Numbered from the stretch's first letter, positions 11,640 through 24,600 are shown. The stretch is 64,000 nucleotides of DNA from Sorghum bicolor (GCF_000003195.3 NC_012870.2:21134501-21198500), one strand, 5' to 3'. Notes: generated by a model from the letters alone, not told the origin. Numbers and translations: made by a program.

Positions 11640-12440
11640 TTAGGCATTTTTGTTAATGGTTTTGGTGTTGTGTTGAAACCAAGTACTTTTGATGGGTCAA
11701 ATAATAAGAGATGGCGTGATAGCTATGAGTTGCTATCATGCCATGCAGGGAAAACCCAAGTAGTTTACTTCTGATGAGGAGAAAGCGTTCGATGTTGCTG
11801 ATAACCTGTTTCAATGCTCTTGCTAAAAAAAATATGTGGACTCTCACATGACATACACAACTGGCAAAGGATTATAGGATGCACTTGAGGCAAAGTTCAA
11901 TGTTTGTGATGCGAGTAGCGAGTTGCACACATGGAGTAGCTGCTATAGAATGGTTAATAACCATTCAGTACTGGAACAAGCTCATGAGATACAGGCACTA
12001 ACTAATTAAGGATCTCGAGCAATTTCTATGTGTTTTGCTCGACAAGTTTGTGGATGGTGGTATTATCACTAAGTTGCCATCTTATTTGAGTGATTTTGCT
12101 ACCTCTTTAAAACACAAGAGATAAAAAGTCTAGTGTGGCTGAGCTTATTAGGTCTGTAGATGTTGAGGAGAAGGTGAGACCAAAAGACACTCATGGAAAA
12201 GAAGTTGAGTCTTCTACCTCCAATATGGTGCAGAAGAAAAACTCTAGTGCCTCTTGAAATAAGAAGAAGAGGAACAAGCATGAATAGAATTCAAAGCATA
12301 AATAAACAACCAAGTTTAAGAAGAAGATTAAAGGAAATTGCTTTGTTTGCGAGAGCGATGAGCATTGGGCAATTGCACACCCAGAGCGTACATTTAAGCA
12401 AGAGAAGAAATTGACAAACATGGTTGTTAGCAAGACTAAT
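11640..12440 (+). pseudogene. Ty1/copia gag remnant
   Basis: Translated fragments in shifting frames show the order of a Copia Gag (UBN2-type): LKPSTFDGSNNKRWRDSYE (about 11670), DALEAKFNVCDASSELHTW (about 11880), EQAHEIQAL (about 11975), SVAELI..VDVEEK (about 12130) and a decayed zinc knuckle CFVCESDEHWAIAHPE (about 12340). Many stops and frameshifts make it non-functional. The open frames at 12193-12414 and on the minus strand here are shadows of this remnant. Confidence 0.75.
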
Positions 12441-12930
12441 GGAGAAATATCTAAGTATGGTAATTCTTTACCTACTATTCTTTTCTAGAGCTTCTTTTTT
12501 GAGAGTGATCTTTGATGCTTGGCCCATGGCACCAACACACATAGCTATAGCATGTAGGTAGCATGGAGGTACTTGTAAGAGAGTGGAGATGTGGTGGAGC
12601 TTAGGTGGGGTTGGCGACCCCCCCTAAGGTTGACTGGCCCAAGGATGCATCACCATGGCATCCAACGACCATGATTGCTCACCGATGGCGGTGGATAGTA
12701 TAAAACTATGACATTTTTACCATCAACATATGCTGATCCTCTCCACCCTCATGTCTTTCTTAATGTCCTTCATGATCCTCTCTAGTGCTTATAAGAATAA
12801 TAACATGATTAGGTAGTTAGCTGTTCTCATAATCATGAAAAGGATCACTTAGGTTAGGAATGAGCTCACCTGTAAATTTAATATCTTGCTTGAGCTCTAG
12901 TAATCAATGCTTGCGTAGTTGTTAGAGGAG
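12441..12930. other. Unassigned repeat-like sequence
   Basis: Continuation of decayed retroelement DNA. A possible minus-strand gypsy LTR edge (CATTTTTACCATCAACA) lies at about 12712-12728. No gene. Confidence 0.3.
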
Positions 12931-13071
12931 CATTTGTATCTAAAGGAATGATTTCCTTGTCAAAAGGTATACAAAAAATGTGCACCCTCTATTTTTATCA
13001 TCCTTATCAACATATAGTTTGGTTTACTATAAACTTGGAATGCATATATCTAAATATAGGAGCATAGTTTT
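12931..13071 (+). repeat. Partial copy of the AT-rich array unit found at 40-42 kb
   Basis: TCAAAAGGTATACAAAAAATG, CACCCTCTATTTTTATCATCC and GGAATGCATATATC match the unit at about 40594-40700 in order and spacing. Similarity stops at 13071, where a new LTR-like start TGTGGCAGAACCGCCC begins. Confidence 0.55.
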
Positions 13072-13614
13072 TGTGGCAGAACCGCCCAAAATAACATACC
13101 TTTAGAGATACTTGTCTTCCACTAGACACTAAGTACCCTAAAAGATAGCTATTTTAGTCAGTTCCATCAAGCACACCCAACGGGAGAACTCGAAACAATC
13201 CATGTTTACATCCATAATCCAATAATGAGTAGAGCTGACAATACTCAATTCATTTCATACAATAACAAGTCATGAAATTCATTTATTATAATACCAAGGT
13301 TCAAAGTGGAAATAAAATAGCAGAAATAAATCTACAAAAGTGATACAAGGATCCAACTGTTCCCACCAGTAGAATCCTCCACACAAGGTCTTCTCCTCAA
13401 GCTACACTTGCAACAGGGTAAAGTAAACCTTGAGTTCACAATGTACTCATAAGACTTACAAAAAGGGATATATTCCTAACTCTCAAGGATTATGAAAGGC
13501 CTTATGGTTTGTGTGCTATTTATTTTGTAGAAAGCATTACTAGAAGTTCATCCTTAGGATTCATTTTATTTAGCTGTCATTATTACTTTATGAGCTAACC
13601 AAGGTAAGCACATG

Positions 13615-16017
13615 TGAAAGGTCCTTGTTTGGTTTTGGTAATTGAGTGACAACTTAGGTGGACTAATAGTGTTTATGTGAGATACACAGGAGATTAGTCC
13701 ACAGGTGATGATGTGATGATGGAGGAGCTCATTGCATATGAGACATGACATGGAGTCATGTGACCAAGGTGGAGAAGATCAAGATGAGGCTTGGCTTGAT
13801 GGACCGGTTGCAAGAGTGAAGGGCAAGTTGGAGGCTTTGAAGCGAGGGACCGCGTGTGACGGTGAAGCTTGAGCAAGACTTGGCGCCGATGTACCGAGGC
13901 AACGGTGAAGAGCAAGTGAGGTCAAGATCGATAAACCAATACGGTCACGTGATGATATGAAGTGGATCATATCATTTGTGATTGGTTGGTGCATGTGTTG
14001 CATCAACATTGGAAGAGATGAAATGGAAAGCGCAAGGCAAACGTATAACCTAGGGCATTTCCATTTCACCGATCATAGGTGTGTAGAGAAGTTTATGACC
14101 GGATTTAGGATAGATGGTCGTACTATCAAGAGGGGCAAACTTGTTTGCATATCGATCATCTAGTGCCACTTGAGCGATCTAACTTTGCATACGTGTTAGG
14201 ATCGAGTGGCGTGGCAAGTTTGAGTGGCTAACTCCTTTGGAAAAAATGCTTGTGAAAATGCTAACACACTTGCACTTGGTGGTATACACTTGGTGGTGTT
14301 GGCACATTTACAAAGGAGGTGGAGTTCCTAGGGTTGAGAGGGGTGTGGGTTCCTTTTCATACACTTGGTGGTGTCGGCGCTTTTGAGAAAATTAAGTGCA
14401 TATTTTCTATTGCGTCGGTGGGAAATTTGGAGAAGTCACAGGAGTGTTTCTCAGTAGGAAACACTCACCGGACGTTGGCCTTTAGCGTCCGATGGGCTGT
14501 CGGGTGTAGCAGAGTGCACCGGACGCACCGGAGAGAGTCCGGTGCTCAGCGTCCGGTGTGCGGGCGTCTTGGCGAACCCCTCTGCGCACGAGTCCGGTGA
14601 GCACCGGACGCTCACGGTGCGTCCGGTGGCTTGCGTCCGGTGACCCTGCGAGTTTGCGGAGCTCTCTGCGCACGGGTCCGGTGTGCACTGGACGCGTCCG
14701 GTGCTCACTCAGTAGAGCGTCTGGTGGTGCTGTGCAGGCGCGCGTACGCAGTAGCCGTTGGCGGCAACGGTCGAGTTCAAACGGCTAGTGACACGTGGCG
14801 GTCAGCTGAGCACCGGACGCTCGGGGTTGAGCGTTCGGTGGCCCCCTGTGAGCGTCCGGTGCCCACGTGTTTTGCCCAGTGAAGGGGCAACAGCTAGTTT
14901 GGCCCTTGGGGCTATAAATAGAAGTGGTGGCCGGCCTTGGCTGGTGCTGAGCACCCTTGGGACTTAGTGTCCATGCTTGGAGAGTGCTAGTAAAGCCTCT
15001 AACTCACATATGCTTGATAGTGATCATCCGATTGTGTGAGTGAGCGATTCTAGTGCGTTGCATTTAGAGATTGCATCGAGTGGCACTAGGTGTTCATGTT
15101 GCAAGCCGGTGGTGCTTGTTACTCTTGGAGATTGCCACCTCCTAGACGGCTTGGTGGCTTGTGACTCCGTCGAAGCACACAAGGAGATTGTGCGGTGCTC
15201 CAGAGGAGAGATTGTGAGGGGTACGGTGCTCACGCCGTGGGGATCGCGAAGAGCAACTCTAGTTGAGCGAGACGTGAAGAGCGACAAGTGGTCTGACCGG
15301 GTCAAGTGCTAGAGCTTGTGGTAAGCACTCCACGTGGGAGAGTGTGACTTGCGGGTCACCACTAGCAAGAGGACCGGCGGCAACCTTGGAGCTTGTCTCA
15401 ACGGGGACGTAGCTTGGTGGCAACCAAGTGAACCTCAGGAGAAAATCATTGTGTCAACATTGTTCTTCCCATTGGTTTGCAAGTCCCTAACACAAGCTTG
15501 TTCTTACATTCATATACTTGTGCTTGTGTAGTTGCTCTTGTAATTAGTTAGCTTGTGTAGCTTGCTAGTTACCTTCTTGCTTGTGTAGCTAGAAGTAGTT
15601 CCCTTGCGTGACTAATTTGGTTTGTGTAACCTTGTTAGTCACATTGCTTAGTTTGTGTAGCTAAATAATTTGCGCTCTCTAATTTGGCATTAGTTGCCTT
15701 GTTATTGAGCTTGCTAGTGAGCTTAGGCTTTGTGCGCTTTGCCTCACTAGTTTGTGTAGGAGCTCCCCCGATTTGCAAAGTACTAGTTGCATAGGTTTGT
15801 GTGACCTTGCTCCTAGAATTGGTTTGGTGAGCTCTTACTAAGGTAGCACCTTGTTTGCTTGTTTAGGATCTTTTACAAGGTGCTAGAGAACTTAGATAGA
15901 GTGGTGTAGTCTTGGCTAGACCGATAGTTTTAATTCCACATTTGTTTTGGTTAGCCGGCGTAATAAATTTTAGAAAGGACTATTCACCCCCCTCTAGTCC
16001 GCCATCTCAACCCTTCA
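13615..16017 (+). mobile_element. Solo LTR, Ty1/copia (SIRE/Maximus-like), 2403 bp
   Basis: Starts TGAAAGGTCCTTGTTTGG and ends ACTATTCACCCCCCTCTAG...CAACCCTTCA. It is flanked by ACATG at 13610-13614 and 16018-16022, a perfect 5-bp duplication. No TGGTATCAGAGC-type primer site follows, so it is a solo LTR. The central part (about 14460-14870) is packed with CACCGGACG and CGTCCGGTG motifs in both orientations. The TATA-like CTATAAATAG lies at 14911. Open frames inside (13957-15531, both strands) are not genes. A reverse-oriented relative sits at 37593-39530. Confidence 0.9.
14460..14870. repeat. GC-rich array of CACCGGACG/CGTCCGGTG motifs inside the Copia LTR
   Basis: More than ten irregularly spaced copies of GTCCGGTG or its complement CACCGGAC, often back to back (for example CGAGTCCGGTGAGCACCGGA). 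The arrangement can form many small hairpins. A similar array is present at 38510-38920 in the reverse-oriented copy. Confidence 0.8.
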
Positions 16018-17393
16018 ACATGTTCTACTTTCAAGCAAGAATTGAGCAAACGGAACCATTTTACCATAGCCAAGTCATATCGTCGAAACAACGGTGATTT
16101 GCGAATCAATGTATCCTAGCTGGGTATCTCGAAACACACGTCCCACTTGCATTCCAAGTACAAGAAAGGTCAATCCACTCCACTCCTGTTAGAGCATGAT
16201 TATAGGAACCTAACAAAATTAGTTTCACTATTTTTGGAAATCTACAAGATTTGTTATGATTTTCCAAAGTTCAACACAGAAGCTAAATTATTAAAGCGTT
16301 ACTTATCCTCCCAAAAAGAAGAAACGTGATTCAGCCCAACGCGGCCTGCGATAGGCGCGGCCCACACACAAAAACAACCCACGACGGGGCAGAGCCTACA
16401 TGTGCAACACTTAAGCAAAAGAGCCCCCAGACTTAAACGTAATCAAGACTGTATGCGCACTATTCCCTTAGTCAGTGCTTTTGCAGCTAAGACCCCGAAA
16501 GAACTCATCTTCACATCGGGGATGCCCCTAGAATGCCAGTGCGCACTGGAGTGACACCGGCCGACACCCATTTATTATGCTAGCCATCTAGGGACATGCG
16601 CGTGCGATCTAAGGGGCCAATGCTCACCTAAGGGACCCACGTAAACGACTGCCAGCGACTGGAGGGCTAGGAACTAGTGCAACGACATCACCATGTCAAA
16701 CCTGATCTGCAAAGGATGGCGGCCATGTTCCATTGAGCTAGGGAGCTAAACAGCTAGAAGAGAAGGCGGCTGAGCACCAGTGAGTCACCACTATGTCGAC
16801 CAAGCTCGAGGTTTGGCCGGAAACACCGTAAGCAGCGCTGGCTGCATGTGACCAAGGGTGCGACGGTGCTTCGATGCTGACACAGGCGTGTCACCATGGC
16901 TAGGACATGGTAGAGCGTAGGCTACAATGTGTGTGAGGTGGAGGGCATTGAGGAAAAGCTATGGTGCAACTAAATGAGCGTGAGCGGTACTGCAGGTGGA
17001 GTGCCAATCCATGCGGCCAACCATGACCTTAACAGCACCATGGGGAGGAAAACTCCAAACTGGAGCTGGCCAAGGCATGGGGCAAGGCGGGGTAGGGTTG
17101 AGCTCTTAGGTGACATTCAGATGGAGCTAGGTTCATAGTGAATTGTATGGAGATGGCCTCTCTATGCCCAATTGAGCAGGCAGGTCCGACTGTCATGGCG
17201 GCAGCTGTTGACGATTGTTAACCATCAAAATTATATGTCAACTAAGGAGAAGAAAGGGGATAAAAACTGAACATCACCATAGCCTTAGGGTTTTCACTGA
17301 CAATTTCCATGAGTTTTGGTGAATGTCTGTTTCTGCAGGGGGTTATCGGAATAAGAACAAAAGGAGGTCCACATGTCAGATTTATATAGAGAG

Positions 17394-18887
17394 TGTTGAC
17401 GGTCCTTAAGTACTAAAATTAATAATCAAATAAACATGAAAAAGAATCAATATGAAACAAACATCTAGAATTAGGGTTTTATCTGACAGAATTCCACGAG
17501 CTTTGGTGTTTATCTATTTCTGCACGGGGTTATCAGAGAATATGGAGCGAAGGCCCACATGTCATGTTTACAACGAGATAATTACGTGCCGCGCAATTTT
17601 CCTCAATCTAGAAGAGTCCAGAAGCCACGGGAATGAACGAGAGCACGATCGGGCTCGGGGGCAGGGCGGCCGCCCACCCCCCTTGGGCGCCCGCCCAGGG
17701 TTGGAGACCAATCGGGACTCTGCTTCGGGACTACGCTCCACCGACCTAAAGGATCAATCTAAACCATACAATCTATGTCGGTTTGATCCAATGGCTCACG
17801 TTCACTTGAGGGGACTATAAAACCAAGGCCAAACCCCCAAGAGAAGAAATCATTATTCAGAGGTAGCCATCAAAGTTAGGGTTTAGAGCTTCTCTCCCAC
17901 AGAGAATTAGAATTAGCTACTCCCTAATCCTTCAAGTTTAGAGGTTTGATTAGATAGCAATTAGAGAAGTAGAGCACTACGCTCTGGATTCGGATCTTTG
18001 GTAATAAAGATTTCTATTATTCATATCTTTCTCTAATTCTTTGTTCTAATTGCATTATGTCTCTAATTATTATGTTCTTAGTTTGTTCTAGTTCTATATT
18101 TGATATAGTTCTAATTGATAATGAGTTTATGTATAAGTTTGCAAAGCGCTTAGCTCTTGACGCGAGGGAGTTAGGTGATAGATCACATGTGAGCGTGGTG
18201 CTTAGATGTTATTTATCTGCAAATGTATCCTATTGGCCGGGTCGTGTGGTAGTTCGCGATAGTGACAGCTTCGTTGATTCTTATATAATCCACCCTCCAT
18301 TGATAGGACAGGCAGAACCGGTATTGTGGAGTAAGTCATGCGATGCTCTGATTTACTTTATCAATGTTCCTTATACATGAATGAAGAGTCTTTTATGCTA
18401 TATATGATCTTGTAGATAACTAGAGTAGATTATGACTTAGTAGTTAGTAGATAACTTAGAATCCATTCTCTAGCTAATCCGACATCACCTACATATGAGG
18501 AGTAGTCTATTTTCTAATCGCTGTGTTATCTACCCATGAACTTATAATTCATTATCATTATCTTTATGGTTTACCCTCTGCTAAAGTAAGTGACTGTGTG
18601 ACGAGTTTCTCATTAGTAATCATGTTCTTGCAAGTTTATCTCTAGTCTATGCCTTGATAGATTTTACCCCTTTTACTTTAATTTCATCCCTTGAGAAAAA
18701 TTATAAATAACGATACTTGGAATACTTATCCTGGTGAAATGCTACAATGAGGTGTTTTATCTGTGCGCTTGTGGATAGAATAGATTATTTTCTAGAGAGC
18801 CCTTACATTTATAAATACCTATGTACACTCTGGCACCATGTTGGGGATGACAACCTAGTATCTAAGTGGTGTTAGCTAGTGTCAACA
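17394..18887 (+). repeat. 5' LTR of the 9.3-kb non-autonomous element
   Basis: 1494 bp with TG...CA ends. The likely promoter GGGGACTATAAAACCAAGG lies at about 17810. It shares GATACTTGGAATACTTATCC and CACCATGTTGGGGATGACAA near its 3' end with other LTRs in the window. The frames 17452-17820 and 18057-18380 are non-genic. Confidence 0.93.
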
Positions 18888-18895
18888 AGCATTTC

Positions 18896-18913
18896 TGGCG
18901 CCGTTGCCGGGGA
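18896..18913 (+). other. Primer-binding site, tRNA-Asp type
   Basis: TGGCGCCGTTGCCGGGGA, eight bases after the LTR end. It is complementary to the known 3' end of plant cytosolic tRNA-Asp including CCA. This primer is usual in Athila/Tat-type gypsy elements. Confidence 0.85.
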
Positions 18914-19232
18914 TATTATACGAGTCTCAGGAATAAGTCATAGAGGGGAACAATAGGGTAATACTTAGGAACGGTAAGGAAAGCCAGAAAATCAATCAAG
19001 GTTATTCATATAAAATTTTAGACTAGACTATAGAGAAATAATTGCATAAAACAGCTACTAAGTGAGAAATCGTAACAAGGCACCTCTGCTTTGGCAGGTT
19101 CACCCTGTTGTTTTTCTATGTTTACATTTTTATACAGGGTATATCAGGATTGACTTTGGGTACATTCAACTCTTCATCATCAGAACCAAAGCAATCAAGA
19201 GAAGAAGAAGCTAGCTACCAATTGCTGAAGCT

Positions 19233-21188
19233 ATGGCACAGAAGACCCTACAAGAATTCTCTGCTCCAAGCCTTGAGAACATTCTAACTGGTCCAAGATT
19301 TGCAGTAGAAGAAGGAATACCTGAGTTTGAGCTCAAGTCAAGCCTCATCAATTTGGTGCAAGCTATACAATTCAGTGGAAAGGCACATGAAGATGCTAGT
19401 GCACACTTGTAGAATTTCTTAGAGATTGGAAGCACAATCCACATCAACGGAGTTGACAAAGACGTCATACTGCTTCGCCTTTTTCCATTCTCACTAGAAG
19501 GAAAAGCGAGGAAGTGGTTCTACACTCATCAAGATAACATCAACAACTGAACGAACTTGTCAGATGCCTTTCTATCAAAGTTTTTCCCTATAGGCAAAAC
19601 AACTTCCTTAAGAGGAAATATTGTCAGTTTCCAACAACAGAAGACAGAAGCCATTTCAGAAGCATAGGAGCGTTTTCAAGGATACATATCAGATTGTCCT
19701 CACCATGGAATGGCCACATGGTTACTTATGCAGAACTTCTACCTTGGATTAACCCAGAAGGCTCGTGAGTGCCTAGATGCATCCGCTAAAGGATCATTCT
19801 TGGAGCTTACAACTGGAAAAGTAGAGATACTTTTGGATAAGATAGCAGAAAATCAAAGCTGGTTCGAAGATAAAGCTCAACAATGTCATCAAACTGAAGA
19901 AATACTAGAAGAAGTAAATGCATTATCAACTAAGATGGAAAACTTGCTCCATTGGATTGACCAGAGGGCCAAGATCAAAGAAGATCAAAGGGCCATTGAG
20001 ACAGCATAAAAATATCAACCAACTTCGAGTCAACCCAATAGCAAAGGTATGAATTCAGGTAATACTTTCAAGCAACTTTCACTAAAAGAGATAATTGCTC
20101 AACAAACCAAAATTAATGATGAAGTTAAACAAAGGCTAGATACAAATAAATCATCTCTAAAAGATATACACAATAAAATGGATTTTCTACTAACTGCCTT
20201 TGATGAGCAAAACACTCTTAATAAAAGGGTAGAGCTTAAATTAATAAAGATAGCTGCTGCACTGCCTGTTGCTACTAACATTGAGCAGGTAAAGAATATA
20301 ACTACTAGAGGAGGCAAAGCTACGAGAGATCCCCCATACCCAAAAGAGAAACAAAGAACATCAGCACCAGTGCAACCAGCAGTGATAGAAGAAGAAAGCC
20401 CAGTTGAAGCAAGAGATCTGCTACAACCACCAAGAACTGGAGAAATGAGGAAAGATTTTTACGACACCAACTATTTGCCATTTCCCAGAAGAAACAGAGG
20501 ACTGTAGTCGGATGAGCAGTTTGGTAAGTTTGTAGAAGTCATTCAGAAATTATATGTCAACATACCTCTGCTCGATGCCATACAGGTACCTACATATGCA
20601 AAGTACATCAGAGATATTCTTAACAAGAAGAGGCCACTGCCCACCACTGAGGTTATCAAGCTGACAGAAGAGTGTAGTGCGGCCATCCTCAACAAGCCAC
20701 CAAAGAAGAAGGAAGATCCAGGATGCCCCACTATTGATTGCTCGATCGGAAACCAACACTTCAACAATGCACTTTGTGATCTCGGAGCAAGTGTCAGTGT
20801 GATGCCAGCATCAGTCTACAAAAATCTTGAGCATGCGACCCAAGAACCAACATCAATGTGCCTACAACTAGCGGATCAATCGGTTCGACACCCGTTGGGC
20901 ATCGCCGAGAACATTCCAGTCAAGATCAGAGATTTCCTGGTGCCAGTAGACTTCGTAGTACTGGACATGAGTCCTGACTCAAAAGTGTCCATCATCCTTG
21001 GAAGGCCATTTCTGAGCACTGCCAATGCCCACATTGATGTCGGGAAGGGAGAAATCAAGTTCAACATAAACGGTCAAGAAGAACACTTCACATTCAAACC
21101 CAGACCAGAGAGAGACTCTACAGTGAAGGAAGTTCATGAAGAACCACTGGAGACACCATCTCCAGAGGAAGGTAACTCAGAAGATTAA
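19233..21188 (+). pseudogene. gag-protease reading frame of the 9.3-kb gypsy element, five nonsense codons
   Basis: One continuous frame of about 650 codons, without frameshift, starts at ATG 19233. The gag part has EFELKSSLINLVQAIQFSGK, LLRLFPFSLEGKARKWF and the retrotransposon gag pattern through about 19990. A lysine/glutamate-rich linker follows, then an aspartic protease with LCDLGASVSVMPASVY (about 20770-20820) and ILGRPFLSTANAHIDVGKG (about 20994-21050). Stops are at 19410, 19548, 19665, 20007 and 20505. Several look like CAG to TAG or TGG to TAG/TGA changes relative to the sister copy at 28231. No polymerase follows. Confidence 0.88.
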
Positions 21189-22076
21189 AAGATTTGGAGG
21201 TCCAGCTTGGGGGACCTAAAAATCCCAAACCCTCACCGGGAGGTAAATCGGTATTTATCCGCATTATTATTTTTCTCATATTTAAATTCTTGCATAATTA
21301 ATTCTTGCACTAGTCATATATATTCATAGCATTATTATAATAATCAAAAGCCCCATATAAATAATATTCATAGTGTGTAACAACCCATATTTATTAATTA
21401 TTGTGGAGGCACAAAAATATTTTCCATAATCATTTTAATTCTCATAGATTTTCCTGCATTATAATTAATTATATTAATCTTCTAGAAGCATGACCCATAC
21501 TCCTTGGGTCCCACATGTCATACACTTCACCTCACATATATCCCATCACATAATTTCACCCACCAATATGTTTCCACTCACCTGACATCTTTCCACCGTC
21601 CAACCACCACCAACTCAATATTATTCTGCGTGAGATCAAAGCAAGGAAGCAAGTGGAGGAGGCACACCCAGGATGAACACCAGGAGTGGGCGCCCGCCCA
21701 CCTACCAAGGGCGCCCACCCTGTCCCCTCTTGCTCCTATAAATAGCCACATTCTACCTCCATCCTCTCCACACAAGCACTCCAGAAAACCACACAAGTTT
21801 CAGTTTCCCGAGAAGGAGCTCTTGTAGAAGAGAGTAGAGAGAAAGAGGAGAGTGGAAGAGAAGGTTGGGAGTTCTTTTGAGAGAGTGATTATCACCTAGT
21901 AAGTAGTGATCCCGTTGTCTAAGCAGAAGTAAAAGTTGTTTAGGGAGGTTAAACCGAAATAGAAAACTTATCTTGAACGACTAACCCCTGGACTACTGAC
22001 ACTCCGGACAACTGACCACTAACATTTTCTCTCATATTTTCCACTAGTTGTGTTTTTGCCAACTTTTGTTTGCAGG

Positions 22077-23487
22077 ATGTTTAAGAAGGTGAAGAATGCA
22101 GGGAAGGCTCTCAAGAACATTGGTACAAGGAGTTCAGCCCGACACTCCTCACAGCCATCAGAGATGAGCGTCGACCCGACACCCACACAAGCTCCATCAT
22201 CTTCATCAGGTCAGCAAGTTAAGGTCCTTCTCAAGATAGGAGACCTTGGACTAAAGACCCGAAGGGAGAAGGAAGTCTATCAGCAGTTGAAAAACAAAGA
22301 TTTCATTCACACCCCTACTCTTGATCCAATCTTACTACAAGAAACAGGTATGGACACTGAATTTGACTTAATTTTCCAGATGTTAGGTTGGACAAATTTT
22401 TGGAATATAACTGAGCTGGGTTCTCATCTTCTCACCCTCGAATTTCTTTGCACCTTACAATATTATGAGGGGGGGAATTGTTTTTCGGATGTTCAAACAG
22501 GAAATTATGTTGTCTTGGAGAGAGCTGAGCGACCATCTTGGTTTCTCTTCAAGATGCATCCTGAACATTGACTCCGACCTACCCAATTTTGAGAGACACC
22601 AGTTTTGGAGAGAAATATCTAGAGATAATTTTTATAGTCAAGCCCGAACCAGTGACATGGAACACCCCACTCTTAGGATGTTCCACAAATGGCTTGGGTA
22701 CAATCTTTTCTATCGTGATGATATTAGGAAAGTAAGAGTAGGAGATTTACAACATTTATATGCTGCTATTAGTAAAGTACCCACTTCACCTGTTACACTT
22801 TTAGTTTCACATTGGCTTAGTGTACCTAGTCTGCAGGGACCAGTAGGATGTACTTCACTTATCACTCGTCTAGCCATTAATCTTCACTTACTAGAAAACT
22901 TGTCATTGGACTTCATAGAGGAATTAAGAATTTACCATGGCTATGACACGTTTAGACAAGCTCGGATGTTAAAGAAAGAGGGGAATATAATATATATGCT
23001 ATATGATGATAGAGGCAAGATTCGGTTACCTAACCCGAACCTTGGCCTATACGTTGTCCAAAATTTTTTGATTGAGATTGCAGCAACACCAGTGAACCAG
23101 AGAGCTCCACAGCGAGTGGCATCTGAAAGGGTGACCACCCATCGAGAACGCACCTGGTATGGAGCTGACCCCGGACCAGAAGAAGCAGCACACCTGCATT
23201 ATTGCGATTACAACCCTCGAGTCCTTCGAGACCCATGGGTTCGACATGCGCAACCACAAGAGCCAACAGAGGAGACATGGCCGGAAAGCCAAGATCACCA
23301 GTGGACAAACCCGCCTTTCCATACGGGCAGGTACTCCACTGATCCATATGGAGCTTCAGGATCCAGACCTCCACCCCAATTTGATGCAGGACGATACTCC
23401 GATGCCTCCTACGCCTTCACGAATGACTACTATCAAGAGGCCGGTGCTTTCTTCACTCGTACCGACAACACCCTCCTCGACATCTAG
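22077..23487 (+). pseudogene. ATHILA ORF1-like additional gene of the gypsy element, one frameshift
   Basis: The first frame starts MFKKVKNAGKALKNIGTRSS at 22077 and reaches TLEFLCTLQYY. The second frame continues FRMFKQEIMLSWRELSDHLG through WHKWLGY-like and RLAINLHLLE-like segments to a stop at 23485-23487. The pattern 'EFLCTL...FRMF...SWRELSDHLGF' is typical of the ATHILA ORF-1 family of Athila/Tat-lineage gypsy elements, whose role is not established. The break falls in a run of seven Gs (22469-22475); six would keep one frame. A splice-acceptor-like TTTGTTTGCAG ends just before the start, so the gene may be expressed from a spliced transcript. Confidence 0.7.
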
Positions 23488-24302
23488 AACACGCAAGCAG
23501 AACATGGAAGACTCCTATAAGAACAACAAAAATGGAACCAGGACCATGCTGCTGCAGTACAAGAGCTGAGACAAGATACAACAACAATGAATGACAACAT
23601 CACAACTATGATGCGATTTTCGAACATCGCGTAAGATCGACGTCAACATTCAGCTTGGGGGAGTTCCTCCCCAATTTATCAAGTAAGTTTTTATTTGCTC
23701 TTCTTATTTATTCTTTTCTATTTTAGTATTTTATCTTAAAAGGGAAAAATTAGAAAACGCAATAAATATTTTCTTACTTTAATTTACTGCATTTTATAAA
23801 CATGAAAACAAAATAAAAAGAGTGTGTAGATGAGTGTGCTTTATTTCCCTGCTAAGTTTAATCTCTAGAAAAATAAAAGACCAAAAAGATACATGATGGA
23901 AATGATGAACAGTTGCTCTGTTTGCTTACTTACAAGTACCTAGCTTTTACATTAGAGTTCTTCCAATAATTACTAAAACTGAAATTACTATCTCTGGGAA
24001 GCATAAAACTAAAGTCTAGGTAAGAGAAAGGCATGATATAAAGTTGAGCTGCTATTTATCTTGTTCCTACTACACTAAGTTCTGGAGATTTACTTTGAAA
24101 ACTTGCAAATCACATGATGAGTTCCTAGCACACCAAACTACCTACCACAACCATATTTGTTATAACATCTTTTACTACACTTACATTGAGTTTGATCGAG
24201 CTGTGTTGACCCTTAGGAGCTTTTCATGTGGTTAAATTAAGATATTCACTTGCACACATCTACCACACCATCCATCACCATTCACTAAAATTGTTAAAAA
24301 AA

Positions 24303-24306
<4 letters not shown>

Positions 24307-24341
<35 letters not shown>
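24307..24341. repeat. (TA)n microsatellite
   Basis: About 17 TA units in the non-coding 3' region of the gypsy element. Likely length-variable. Confidence 0.9.
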
Positions 24342-24343
<2 letters not shown>

Positions 24344-24436
24344 CACTCACTGTCCCAAATATTGTTATTTTCTCTCTCTAAAAAGATTCAATGCAGAAGA
24401 GGCATGGGTTATGCAAAAATATACGAGGAAATAAAA

Positions 24437-24600
24437 AGGGGCAAGTGCCCGAAACCTCGATAAAAGAAAAGGAATGAGATAAGAGGTAAAAATGGACAAG
24501 TGTCCGAAGTAGAATTAGGGGTACAAAGATGCCCACTTGAGCGGAAAAAAGGACAAGTGTCCGACATTAGAATTAGGGGTATAATCTACCCACCTGAAAA
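24437..24600 (+). repeat. Short imperfect tandem repeats in the element's 3' region
   Basis: Three units share GG(A)CAAGTG(T/C)CCGA, and the last two also share GAATTAGGGGTA and a CCCAC(T/C)TGA string. Spacing is near 50 bp. Confidence 0.65.

Larger units (their letters stand above)
13072..17205. mobile_element. Unclassified LTR-like sequence, split by the solo Copia LTR at 13615
   Basis: It begins TGTGGCAGAACCGCCC, a start seen in some gypsy LTRs, and continues after the Copia insertion at 16023 into a GC-moderate, non-coding stretch up to 17205. No protein domain was found on either strand in 16023-17205. The right limit is uncertain, and 17205 is simply where the next LTR begins. Confidence 0.35.

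Noticed and set aside
14451..14882. Open frames with repeated CTGRV/RTPDA-like peptides
   Set aside because: They come from the GTCCGGTG array in a Copia LTR, open in several frames on both strands.
17452..18380. Frames repeated at 25252-25440 and 25863-26186
   Set aside because: They lie in the two LTRs of the same element, which explains the duplication; not genes.
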